A stretch of DNA of 64,000 bases from Scleromitrula shiraiana (lineage: Eukaryota; Ascomycota; Leotiomycetes; Helotiales; Sclerotiniaceae): positions 124,001 to 188,000 of the forward strand of contig JABELC010000016.1 in the NCBI GenBank assembly GCA_028455995.1. The letters run 5' to 3'. Every line of letters starts with the position of its first letter. The stretch's first letter is position 1. Positions 1 through 12,559 of the stretch are shown here, in pieces. The notes under the pieces were generated by a model that saw only the letters and a program-made list of their open reading frames with translations, was not told where the DNA came from and did no database searches. Both the position numbers and the translations under genes were made by a program.

Positions 1-3000
1 CAACAGGACAGGAAAGAGTATATCTCTCCCGCTCAAATTAGCATAGCTTATATGGAACTTAGATCTACAATAACTAACTAATACTTCCTATCAACAAGAC
101 TATTTATATGAATATGAATATGAATATCAATATCAATATATCCCACAATATCCGAATACTTCTGAAACACAAATAGAAAAACCAGTGTAATACTAGTATG
201 ATAACTTACAGGAGAGAGCCAGGTATAATTTATTTGCCTATACTATACAGCAATATAGCGATGGCGATACATATCTTATTTATCAGATCAAGTTTCCAGT
301 TGCCATTAGCCTGGGGGGAAACAAAGATTTCTCTTCCTACTCGATATATCATACTGATATATGATATATATTTTAAACAGATGATTGAACAAGAGATATA
401 TCACTAGTATATACTAGTACGTACCACGTATCGCCCACTAGCTGAGACGAATAATAATTAAGCGCTTACTTGTTATTGATAGATAGCGTGGACTTCCTTC
501 AAGTTCGAATTCCTCGATTGAAATACTACTAGTATAAATGTGCTGCCTGCCTGGTCCAGATAGAAGATAGCAGATACAGACTCGCAGGCAAGAAATAATT
601 TGAATAGAAGATTTTTATATCTGAACACACTTGAACTTGAAATTTGAAACTTGAAGATGTGATTGAATGAATAAATGAAAATATAAATATAAATATAAAT
701 AACATTGTGACGAACTTGAAATATATAATTTTAGATTTCTAACCTCCCACTGGCACTTCGAGTCGCGATGTTCCAGTTTGAAGTTTTGAGATTTGGGATT
801 TGGGAGGTGGTTATACTAATAGTAGTATTTTATTCTACTAGTATCATGATCTTTTATTAAGATCTTTAACTTTATATTCACTGGCAAGTTGATAAATGAG
901 AAATTCAATTATATATATTAGTACGAAACAAACGAGTATCATGATTCATCTATTCATTTATATGTCTACTAGTATATATATCTACTATCATTATCAACTA
1001 CTAGTAATCTGACTCCAGACCGATCATCATCATATAAATGTAGTATTATACTAATATGATTTATCCGATACCGGGCTGCTGGGTTGATATTTGTTTCAAC
1101 GTTATTGTTATTGTTATTGTTATTATTATATTTATTATTGTTATATCTATATTAAATACTAGTAGATAGATGGATAGATGTATTAAGTAAATAGAAAGAA
1201 AGAAAGAATATTTCAAGAATTAATCATTTAGTTGGTTGGTTAGTTGTTTATGATTATAGGGGATGGGATGAAATATGATGGGATGGGATTGTAATATTTG
1301 ATTTTAGTTCTTTTTTGAGTACTAGTACAAGTTATTTGTATTGTATATATGAATCGTGAATATCTATCTGTCTGTCTGTCTGGATGTCTGGATATTTGTT
1401 TGTTTGTAATAATATCAGGATTTATCTGAATCCAGAATTCAACACCTCCCTACAGAATAAAATCCAGAATCTAGAATTTGTGGATTTTGATCTACGATGA
1501 TATTTTATTTTATTTGATTGATTTGATTTGGAACATATAACATATAAATAAAACTTGAATATAAAATATAAGATATAAAACTCGAATGTAAGATGATATC
1601 ATAAGACGAGGATATCGATAAATCCATCCATCCATTCATTCATTCATCTATTCATTCATTCATCCATACTATATATATCATAGGAGAGAGTCGAGGGTTG
1701 ATTCAGGTTGCATAAAATAAATATATTTAGATCATGATGCAATGGGGTATTTTATTATGATGTAATAGGGTATCATGATGATTGATTAATATAATTGATT
1801 AATATAATTCAATTGACCAATAAATGTAATGCATGATGCATGAATGGATTAAATTGAATTGAATTGAATTGAGAGGATGTATTGGATGGATGGATGGATG
1901 GATGAAGAGATTGTTAGTATGAAAAGTAGATATAAACTTGAATGCTTTGACTCGAATAATGATATTATTGTAAATAATATATAAAACAATAATAACATTC
2001 ATTATAATAACACAATACAATACAATACTATACCTATCAGAAACAACTTGCTTGAAAAAAAAAAGAAAAAGAAGAAGAAACCAAAAAAATAAACCTCGAT
2101 ACCAAATAGTACTAAAAATAAAAATAAAAATCATTCGTAAATAGAAAGGTATTTTCTTGATTCTATTACTATACTATGACTATTACTATTATTATATTAT
2201 ATTATATTATATAAGTATGGAGAAGAAAATGCGGGTGAGAAATCAAGTACTATATGACTCGGATGTGCCAGTGGATGGATGGAGTCTGGAGAAGGTTTAT
2301 TTATTAGAGATCATGATATTATTATAGTAGATTCGGATATATGCGATGGACTTGGATTGGATTGAGTTTGGGCGATGGATTGAGTGGGATGTTTTAATAA
2401 TAAGTTGTTGTATGTATGGTGTGATCATGATGGATGGTATACTAGTACTAGTAGTAGTACTAGTAGTAGTAGAATAGTTTGGTTTTACTAGTAGTGTATA
2501 GTAGTAGTATGATCGATCATATGATATTGGGATGCCAGGGATTTTTGGTGCTAGTAGTGGCTGCCAGTGGGTGTTTTGTTTGATTTTTATGTTATGGGGG
2601 TTTTATGTATTGTGTTGTGTTGTATTGTGTTGATTGAGATAGATATATTGATATTGATATTGAAATAATAGAATATAAACCTAATAAACATAATAAATAA
2701 AAAATAAAGAAAATTCATCCATCCCTCCTCTTTTCTCATCCATCCCATCCCATCCCATCCTAACTCCAAACTAGAACATTCTTATATCTCGCATCTCTCA
2801 CTACTAGCAGTAGAATTCCATACTAAATTCATTCTAATGATTCTAGAATCTAACCCCGCCAATACTACTACTACTAGTAGTAACTATTATACACATTATT
2901 CAAACTATTGTACCTAGAAAAATCTAAAGAGTGAATAACCATGTAATGAATAATCATGTAATGAATAATCATGTACTTTCATATACTAGTAGAAAAGTTT

Positions 3001-4736
3001 CATCAATATGATCGATTTTAAATCTAGTGATAAATGATAGATGGATTCATTAAAGAAAAGCCTTGAGATATCTTGTCTTATAGTAGTAGGAGTAAAGTTG
3101 AAGAGGTATTATTTTGTACTACTAGTAGTATACTCTCAATATTTTAAATGGGAAAATGATTCATATTTTATATAGAAGGTTTGCGTTTTTATTGTTTTTA
3201 TTGTTTTTATCTTTATTTTATAAAGGTACTAGTATTTGATATTTGAAGAAACTATATACTGATTTATTATACGATATTTGTACTGCGTACTAGTAGCATG
3301 ATATACTCAGTTAGTAAAAGTATAGAAGTATAGAAATATAGAATTTGGTATTCTCGTAAAACTTCTCTAGATTGACCCGGGACTGCGCCACTTTATTACT
3401 AGTATTCTCAACCCCCTTTCACTTTCCATCCATCTCTCCTCTCTCTCTGTCTCTCTGTCTTCCGCACAGACAAATAAATATAATACCAAAAAAAGAAAGA
3501 TATATTACTAGTATATACGGAAGTAGAAAAGCATTTATTAAGTTATATATCTATATTTATATTTATATTTTAAACTACTTGAATACCGATAATCTTTATC
3601 ATTATTAAGTTACTACTATTAATATATTTTATCTAATCAAGCAAAATTATTAATTATTAATCAATAATATTATAATATTATAATATACCAAACATTTGGT
3701 TACCTTTCCTTCTTCATCATAACTTCATTGAATCCCCTCGGAATAAAACTTTCATCAATAAGTAAGTAAGCCAGACGAGACAAGAAGAGGCGAAAATTGC
3801 TTACTAGTTCTATAGATTGAAAAGGTCACGGTGGAGTGGAAGGGGAACTGGAAGGGAAGACCGAAACTTTACCTCCTGGGGCTATACCGTATTGTATCGT
3901 ATTATATCGTATTATATCGTATTGTAGTACTGTATTATATAAAGTATTGTCCAAGTGCATTTGTATTTGTACGGGCTGTAAGATTATTAGTTTTAAATGT
4001 CCATAGGTACCAGTCAATATTTACCAGTCAATATTTACCAGTCAATATTTACCAGTCAATATTTAATGGGAAAGTTTGAACATCATACCTAAGTTTTTAG
4101 GTATATATTATGGAAGGAAGTACTTAGCTAAGATAATACTAGTATTTAGAATTATAACCCCTGGAATGATTTGATTTAGTTTAATTTATTTATTTGTATC
4201 ATTGATTCATTGATTTATCATATATATGAGTATTTATATTTCAAGTTGATTATCAACATTACATTATATTATATTATATTCTAAGATTCAATATATAAAA
4301 TAAATACTAACATATACTATCATAATACTCTTAAACCAGTTTATCAGACTCATTTATAACCAAAACATTTTTTGACGAGGAAAAGCACAAAGCACAAAGC
4401 AAAAGCACGGCCTAGATTCACCAACGATAAGTTTTAACCTCATACTCTTATACTCTTATACTCTTACCCTCACCCTCTTACCCTCTTACTAGTACCCTTT
4501 CCTTTCCCTTCCCTACATTTCAAACTTAACCTCCTTCATATCTTTCTATATTTTACAAAACAATAATCTCTCAAAATTCTTCCTTTCTACCTTTCTACCT
4601 TATCATCTATCATCTATCATACTTCATTCTTGATATTTAAATCTCAATTAAATAACTTCATTCTCTCCTCTTTTAATCATCAAAATCGAAAAGTTTGAGT
4701 TACAGCTCTCGTCAAAGCTGTTAACTTCAACTTCCA
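1..4736. other. AT-rich intergenic spacer, no gene seen
   Basis: About 4.7 kb with no frame that looks coding. It is made of short simple repeats (TATT, TGGA, AATA and TTCATTCA runs) and many copies of the palindrome TACTAGTA or ACTAGTAG, mixed with AACTTGAA/TTCAAGTT words. The last 400 bases before the kinase start are pyrimidine-rich (ctcttaccctc runs at about 4440-4510), as expected of a fungal promoter and leader. Confidence 0.6.
4012..4063. repeat. 15-bp direct tandem repeat, about 3.5 copies
   Basis: The unit TACCAGTCAATATTT repeats head to tail with no visible mismatch and the last copy is partial. It lies about 0.7 kb upstream of the kinase gene. Confidence 0.8.
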
Positions 4737-6839
4737 ATGACGCAATTATTTCACAGTTCATCACCAAACTCAAATCCTATTCATTCTCCTAACGAGAAAA
4801 GGAATATATCAAATAATTCAATGTCGTCAAATAAACATTCAAATGGTCATAGTCCATTTCCACAAAAGTTGAAGAACTTCTTTCGAATTAATAGTTCAGG
4901 AAACGAGAAGAGTGAAAAGAATGGAGATTCAATAAAATCCGAAAGTAAATCATCCTTCAGACAATCAAAATTCTTTCCTGGAAGTGGTAGGAATCGTTCG
5001 CAGACGGTGGCAAGTGAAGGAAATGCTTTAGATGATGGTGTCAGTCCAATCGCCAATGTGAATCCTTATTTTGTACATCAAGGTCCACCAGCACTTCGAC
5101 ATCATAATGAAGGATCAGTACCACCAAGTCCACCCGATACCCCTACGTTTAAAGTCGATACCGTCGAAGGTGTAAATGATCAAGCTAAAGCTGCAGGAAA
5201 GGAAGAATTGGCAAGAAAGTTAAGAAGAGTTGCTAGTGCTCCAAATGCACAAGGTTTATTTTCAAGTAAAGCTGGTGATGGACCTGCAACTCTTGAACTT
5301 GGAAAGGAACCTTTGGTACATAATGCTAGTACTACAATGTTAAGTATGATTGATGGACAAACTGGAAATGAATCACCTATATCAACACAAGATGCATTAT
5401 CACCATTACAACCACCAAATTTACGAAATGCTTCGGCTTTTAGGAGAACTTATAGTTCGAATTCAATAAAAGTTCGAGATGTTGAGGTTGGTCCTAGTAG
5501 TTTTGATAAGATAAAATTGATTGGGAAAGGTGATGTTGGAAAGGTATATTTGGTGAGGGAAAAGAAAAGTAATAGACTTTATGCTATGAAAGGTATATTA
5601 TCTCCATGATGATAAATTAATGTGCCAACTAACAATTTATAGTATTAAGCAAGAAGGAAATGATAAAACGAAATAAAATCAAGAGAGCATTAGCAGAACA
5701 AGAAATTTTGGCCACGAGTAATCATCCTTTCATCGTCACTTTATACCATTCATTTCAATCGGAAGATCATTTATATTTGTGTATGGAATATTGTAGTGGT
5801 GGAGAATTCTTCAGAGCATTACAAACAAGACCTGGAAAATGTATACCGGAAGATGATGCTAGATTCTATGCTGCTGAAGTTACTGCTGCATTAGAATATC
5901 TTCATTTGATGGGATTTATTTATAGAGATTTGAAACCAGAGAGTATGTTTGTCTTTACTTATGTCAATGTCAAAGCTAATAATCTTAGATATTCTACTAC
6001 ATCAATCCGGTCATATAATGTTATCAGACTTTGATCTATCCAAACAATCCGATCCAGGTGGAAAACCAACAATGATTCTTGGTCGAAATGGTACAAATAC
6101 GAATTCATTACCTACCATCGATACAAAATCATGTATAGCGAATTTTAGAACGAATTCTTTTGTTGGTACTGAGGAATATATCGCTCCGGAAGTTATTAAG
6201 GGTTGTGGTCATACAAGTGCGGTTGATTGGTGGACGTTGGGTATCTTGATTTATGAAATGTTATACGGAACTACACCTTTTAAAGGGAAGAATCGTAATG
6301 CTACTTTTGCTAATATTTTGAGGGATGATGTTCCATTTCCGGAACATAATGGTTCTCCTCAAGTTTCAAAGTACGTATTCATATTTGATGTTTGATGTTT
6401 TGATTAATATCTTAAGTTACTCAAGCTAACATATATTCTTAGTCTCTGCAAATCCGTAATTCGAAAACTTTTAATCAAAGATGAAAATCGTCGCTTAGGC
6501 GCCCGCGCCGGTGCCTCTGACGTAAAATGTCATGCCTTCTTTCGCACAACTCAATGGGCACTCATTCGACATATGAAACCACCTATGATTCCACACCAGG
6601 GGAGAGGGATCGACACGGTGAATTTCCGAAACGTAAAGGAAAGCGAGAGTGTGGATATCAGCGGGAGTCGGTTACCAAAGGGGGTGCCGCTCGATAGTGG
6701 GTTGGCGACCCCGGGGGGGGAGGTGGTGGTGGATCCGTTTGAGGAGTTTAATAGCGTTACGTTGCATCATGATGGGGATGATCATGAGGGTCATCATCAG
6801 ATGGTTGATGCGGGGAATGGAAGGTATGATGGGAGGTAG
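4737..6839 (+). CDS. nrc-2: AGC-family protein kinase, NRC-2/Fpk1-Kin82 type
   Basis: Predicted 644-residue serine/threonine kinase. Exons are 4737-5592, 5643-5942, 5989-6370 and 6443-6839; introns of 50, 46 and 72 nt have clean GT-AG ends and ACTAAC/GCTAAT/GCTAAC branch sites. Residues 1-255 are Ser/Asn/Pro-rich and look disordered. The kinase domain starts near 256 with the loop GKGDVGKVYLV, catalytic Lys285 (YAMK), RDLKPEN around Asp381, and DFDLSKQ at Asp399. DFD in place of DFG is typical of this subfamily and of plant AGCVIII kinases. About 40 extra residues follow before GTEEYIAPE (451-453). In yeast the relatives Fpk1/Kin82 phosphorylate plasma-membrane flippases; in Neurospora nrc-2 affects conidiation. 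The function here is inferred from the family. The last ~70 residues (from about 6640) are Gly/His/Asp-rich and not conserved. Confidence 0.9.
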
Positions 6840-7734
6840 TGTTTTGTTGTTATTGTTATTATTATTATTTTTGTTTTTATTTTTGGGGGGGTTGTTTGTT
6901 TGTTATAGGGGTTTGTTTGTTTGTTTGTTTGTCATTTTGGGAGGGGTATAACTGGGATAACGGGTTAAGATGAAATGAAATGAGATTCAATGAGAAAGGA
7001 GTGGATGGGATATCCAATATCCTGGCAATATTCAATTCATTATCCTACAAGGCAGCCAGAGGTTTAATTGAAAACTTGAAAACTTGAAAATTGAATGAAA
7101 ATTGAAAGAAAGAAAGATGAAATATTAAAAATAAAAAAAAACATACTTGGAAGAAATAATTATAAAAGCGAGAAGAGAAAAGAAAAGTCGAAAGTCGAAA
7201 GTCGGAAAAATGAAAAGTCGAAAGTCGAAAGGCGGAAGGCGGAAAGATATATATGATTTTTCTATATCCTATTTGGTGTCATGGTTATGGTTATGATTAT
7301 GGTTATGGTTATGGTTATGGTTATGGTTATGATTATGATTATGGTTATGGTTATGGTGTGTATTTTGAGGGAGTGAGGGAGGGAGTGAGGGAGGGAGTAA
7401 ATTGTGTGGTTAGTTGTTAGTTGTTAGTTGTTGTGGAATTTGAATTTTGGAATTGTGGTTAGGTTGGGATGGTTAGGATGGATGGGATGGGATGGGTTGG
7501 GATGTATTTTTTTGGGGGGGGAGGGTGTAGGTGGAATGGGGGGGGATATGGGATTGGGAGATGGGAGATGGGAGATGGAGGGATTTGGGAGGTGAGGTGA
7601 GGTGAGGTGGGATGTATTGGATTGAATTGATTGATTGATTGATTGATGGGTTTTGTGAATGTGAATGATATAATAAATAAATAATAGAAGTTCAAGTTTG
7701 AGGGCTATTATTAGTGGTAGTCTCTATAAATATG

Positions 7735-7831
<97 letters not shown>

Positions 7832-8280
7832 AAAAGAAAAGAAAAGAAAAGAAAAGAAAAGAAAATTAATCTACTAGTACTAGTACCTCCCGCCAAATTA
7901 TCCACAACTACAACTACTTAGTAACGAGATCTCAGTATACTAGTATAGAATGGTATATTTGATCTCAGGTTAATCATGGGCAAGATTATATAAACTATTA
8001 GTAATATATAATATTATTTTAGACTGCTAATGTCTATTTTTCTTATTCTCTTTTTTTCTCTTTTCTGATTCAAGTTTGTGCTTTATGGAATCATTTTATA
8101 TCATGATTCAAATCAGTCTTTTTCTAATTTGATTTATTGATCTATGTTTAATGATAATGGTAATAAAAACATCATAATCTTCAAGTTTTAATAAAATTTG
8201 TTTTGAATTGAATTATTTATTTTTTATCTATTTTCTTGAAGTTATTTCCTGCTAGTGAGCTTAATGTATCCTCTGTCACT
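6840..8280. other. Intergenic spacer rich in microsatellites
   Basis: No gene is seen. It contains a GGTTAT hexamer run (about 7278-7345), gaaagtcg repeats (7183-7240), GGGA and TTGA runs (7480-7660), the long ATT tract listed separately, and an AAAAG tract (about 7830-7864). The start is the 3' flank of the kinase gene. Confidence 0.6.
7734..7822. repeat. (ATT)n trinucleotide microsatellite
   Basis: About 29 uninterrupted ATT units, followed within 10 bases by an AAAAG pentanucleotide tract (to about 7864). The perfect array suggests recent slippage. Confidence 0.95.
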
Positions 8281-9625
8281 GCTATTAATTTGATATCAAT
8301 TAAGCTTATACAGCGTTATCATGATGGGAATTATAAGTATTATTTTTTCTTACTAGTATATTAACTTTTGTTTTATATATTAATAATTTCTTTATTTTAT
8401 ATTAAACAACTTGAATATTTATATTTTTTTTTGCTTTTTTGATTTATTTTTTTATATTATTTTTTTTATATTATTTTTTTATATTATTTGTTTTATATTA
8501 TTTGTTTTATATTATTTTTTTTATATTATTTCTTTTATATTATCTTTTTTATATTATCTGTTTTATTGATTATTAATTTAAATCTTTAAGTTATTATTTT
8601 ATAAAATAATTTATTTATCAAAATTAATATTATTTACAACTTAAATATTTCATTCAACTTGAAGTTACTACTAGTAACTTCAAGTTGAATATAAACTTGA
8701 ATACTATTACTAGTAGTAGTACTATGATAGTACTACTGTTTGTATGACTCCGGGGGTATGGAACTATATAATACGGGTATTCTCTTGTATTGTATTAATG
8801 TGTTCAAGAAGTTCAAGAAGGGTGTTGTACGCCGTCGAGAGTATATATCTCCTCAACGGGCACGTGACGTAGGGTCACGTGTTTGACTATACAGACAACT
8901 ACTTATAATTTTTCATTTTTAAATCAGACTATTATAATTTTATCTTATAATTAAAACTTGAATATACTATATATTTTATCTACAAGTTTTATTACTATCA
9001 TATAAAAGCACTCTGGGAACAAAGAATATAGAACCAAAACCCTATAAATATAGTACTAGATGTGGTATCCCCCTTTAAGTTGCTAATTTGATATCAAGCT
9101 TACACAGCCTGCCAGTGAGCGTCATAGTACTACTAGTAGTAACAACTATAAATAATATTTTTTCCCATACTAACTTTTACTCTACACAATTCCTATATTT
9201 CACATCAAATAACACTTATATCTTCTTTGCTTTTTTAATATTTATCTTTTTTATATCATTTTTCATAATCTATCTTTTCAATCTTCAAGTTTAAATTTAC
9301 AAATCACTATATAATTCTTTTTTATATATCAATATCAATCTTAATACTTTTATAATAATTTCTAATAACAATCATCTTCTATCAATTAATAATTCAAATC
9401 TTATTATTCTATAAAATAACTTATTTATCAAAACCAATACTATTTATAATACTTCTTCAATATAAAAATATAAATACTTACAACTTTTCATCTTTAAACC
9501 TATCGCAATTTCATCTTATGATTAACACATGCTGCGTATTTCATCTATAGATTTATTATATAAAGGTAGGGAACGAAGAATATAGAACCAGAACCCTACG
9601 AGTGTAGTAGATGTGGTATCGCTTC
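8280..9625. repeat. Diverged tandem direct duplication covering a P450 segment
   Basis: Copy A (about 8280-8660 plus 8890-9078) and copy B (about 9080-9460 plus 9470-9625) share the same order of landmarks: TTTGATATCAA..AAGCTTA..CAC/CAG, then TATAAAATAA(T/C)TTATTTATCAAAA, then GAATATAGAACCA. Copy A carries T where copy B has C at many sites and has a ~230-bp insert at 8660-8890 with TACTAGTA words and a CACGTGACGTAGGGTCACGTG palindrome-like stretch. The minus strand of the right end of both copies encodes the P450 I-helix word DTTS..GFWFYIL. Confidence 0.75.
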
Positions 9626-10951
9626 CTGCAACTATAAGCACCTGTGCTTCGCCATTCAGTTCTGAGAATGAATAGCTTGATGGACTGGCGTTAAAGAAAG
9701 AGATGATGGGAGAGATGTTTTCTACCATTCTTTCGTGTGTCTTTATCTTTCGTCTTGAGAATCTCTTGTTCTCTCATGCGCGTTAATGTGCTGTTTTCGA
9801 CAAATTTGTTGAATGCGTCTATAGTTGGGGATGTGATTAGTTGGAAGAGGTAGTCAAGACCGCGAGGTTCGAGCCAGATCCAGAGGTTGGGGAAGGGAGA
9901 TCGGGCAATCTACGAATGGTTAGTGTGAAGGTATGAGAGATAAATTGAACAGTACAAGAAGATGTGAAGTAGCATAATACTTAGAGGATACATTAATTGC
10001 ATAAATCCTACACTGCAATTCTGATAGCACAATCAGTAAAGTGTTAGTTTTCCAGAAACGAGAAAGATTTAAGACAATAAATAGAAAGAATAGTGAGTTT
10101 CCAGCAAATTCCTCATCAGTCGTGCAAAATCGAGAAAACCTTACATAGTATGTGGCATGTGCGTAAACTCTTTCTCTTCCCTCTCTTTAATTCCAAATGA
10201 TCTTCAAAAATACAAGTCTCCCATGATATCAAAAACTAACATATCCATCTCATCCGACATATTACTCGGCTCCATCCACTCATCTTTTTTCCCTTCCCCC
10301 TCACCAGCCATAATATCCACCTATCTTTCCACATGCTCCCTGACAAAGTGCTCTGCATTCCTAATTCCGCGTTCTGTGAATATCCCAGATAAAATCTTTC
10401 TTTTCATCGCATGATCTTGCCTGGATATCATGTTTAGGGTATGTGCTTCATTTATATATTTGGGCCACATAGAGTAGAAAGGTGCGCGATGAATGAGAGA
10501 AGGCGGGGCAGTATTTACGGTGCGGTGGGCGGTGGGTGTTGAAAACAGGACAGTGGTTGGGTCGGGGCGGAATGCTGGGCCTGAGGGACATCAGTTGAGG
10601 TAGAGAAGATAGGGACAAATTGGGGATATACCATATCTGAAATGACATTTTTGAATACATATGTGAGGATATGCAGTCCAGGCGTGAAAAAAAGTTGGGC
10701 CAAGCAGAGATTTTAGCAAGAGAGGGCTCAGGGAAGTGAGAGAGGGGGCTGAAGTAAAGATTGTAGATTGCAGTTGTTAGGTACTTGGTTGGTGTTAGGC
10801 TAGCGTCTATTTTGATTAGAATTGGGATATGAATTGTTACATATACGAATAGCGATGTGGATAGAATCAGGAGAGAGTTTTGGGTTAGAATCCTATATAG
10901 ATCGTGAAGATAAATGTGCCCTTCTGAAAGGAGAATAGTCGAGGTCGCCAT
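8990..10951 (-). pseudogene. Cytochrome P450, truncated and disrupted
   Basis: The minus strand starts at the ATG at 10949-10951 with a hydrophobic anchor, then YNLYFSPLSHFPEPSLAKIS, the usual post-anchor proline region of fungal P450s. Further on, frames are broken: DEMDMLVFDIMGDLY (about 10220) follows a stop; a donor after THMPHTM (about 10155) leads to SPFPNLWIWLEPRGLDYLF (about 9890); a frameshift near 9727 precedes the I-helix motif AGSDTTSTTLVGFWF (about 9590-9640). No ExxR or heme-cysteine region follows. Downstream is AT-rich sequence with a second degenerate copy of the I-helix segment near 9010-9075. The enzyme class is a heme monooxygenase of the ER membrane; this copy cannot be functional. 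Confidence 0.85.
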
Positions 10952-12559
10952 TTTGATGACTCTTATTTATGGAAGATGAACTATTTGAGAAACTTGGTTC
11001 CTTCAAGAAAAGAAAATTGTGCGAAATTCATGGACATGGCCATGAAATATATAGCTGGATAGTAGACAAGGCAAAAGGAAGCAATTATAGTCAAGAACTT
11101 GTTAGCACATATGTTGGTAAGCATTAATATCCCCGATAGTAACATGCCCAGAAATTCTGTGATATGTATTAGGGTCGTATCAGTTATTAATATATATTTA
11201 TCCACCTTATATTACTGAAGATATATTGAAAGACTTGAATTTAGCTCGATGTCAAAAGCACTCTCTGTGAATGGGTATAATGTGGAACGTATCTTTCCTA
11301 ATTAGGTAGTAATGAGGTTTTTTCACACAGAATATAATAAACTTCGGTATTTTAGTAGTCTCACGAACAAGAAGTTTTGACAGTGGGTGCCCCTCTGATG
11401 CAAGCCACATCCGGCATCTAGAATGGCTCATGTCTGAGTGCATGAACTACGGTTAATTGGGAATCTTTCACGATACATGTTAACATAAACCACCTTCCGT
11501 ATAGTGGGGTGTATACAAGATTGGGAGGATACCACTTAGAACACTGGGACAGATAGCAGTGGTATATAAAACTAAACTATAGTGGGGTGCATATCACCCA
11601 ACGGTAAATGCTAGATAGAGGGCTAGTGGTGAGTACTCATTACCTAAGTGGCTACGGCAATCTTTGTGTTGATATTCGAATCTTTTCATTATCTATCAAG
11701 AGCTGTTTCTTTGCAGAATAGAGTAACTAACGGGGTATACATACTTTGCATATCTTGCGAATCGTACCTAATCATCTAAATCTATCTATCTCGCTTAAGA
11801 CGGGGCGAACCCCGCATACGTCTAATTAGTCAGCAAATAGGGTATATTTCGACCTAGAATCCTTAGATTAGATGAACAAACCACCAGAACCTCAATAATA
11901 ATATTACTTTAATCAGACTAAAATGTTTCTATAACAAATAGATCATATATCTAAATGCAACAGCTTGATTGGTTGATCATCTATATGTAAGTTACATATA
12001 CACTCAACTCTCACGTCCCTTGTTCATGCAGTCATCTAGATTATAACAGACCCCTTCCCCACACGGTCGTATTTCGACACTGATTTCGTCCTACTATAGC
12101 TGTAAGTACTCTAACGCCCCCTTTTAATACTTCTCTATCTAATCACTTAATACGGTATTTCAAACAGAATAGTAAGTATGAGAGAAAATACTGGACTAAT
12201 TTAAATATCTTACTAAACAAGAAATCAAAATATACCAAGGCGTATATTAATTCATGAACCATCGGTTACCATCCTTTTATCTAACATTCAAAACACCATA
12301 AATTCCAATTCGGTTTTGATCAATCAAACTATTGTAACAGTAAAAAACTTATTGAATAAACACAGTGTTAGATTTTTCAACTAGAGTTTAGACTCTAAAA
12401 ATAAACACTTTTGATTTAGTTTTTTTTGTATGGCGGTCCATGAATTAATCCACATCCTGGTGGTACAGTGAGCAGAGTCTACTATCACAAAAATTACAGC
12501 GCGAACAAAGATTTTTACTCCAAAAGCCTCCAGATAAGTAGCCGTCAAATCCATCTCGA
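10952..12559. other. Intergenic region, no supported gene
   Basis: Moderately AT-rich, with only short unsupported frames. A minus-strand hydrophobic frame (10981-11205) lies just upstream of the P450 start but has no recognisable motif or splice context. The stretch 12180-12520 is the AT-rich 3' flank of the secreted-protein gene. Confidence 0.5.

Noticed and set aside
490..520. GTTCGAATTCC-like T-loop suggesting a tRNA
   Set aside because: No acceptor stem, D-arm or anticodon arm can be drawn around it.
7278..7345. GGTTAT hexamer array resembling telomeric repeats
   Set aside because: The unit is not TTAGGG, the array is short and imperfect and it lies between genes; treated as a microsatellite.
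7711..7905. Poly-Asn frame on the minus strand
   Set aside because: It is the reverse reading of the (ATT)n microsatellite, with no start context or conserved flanks.
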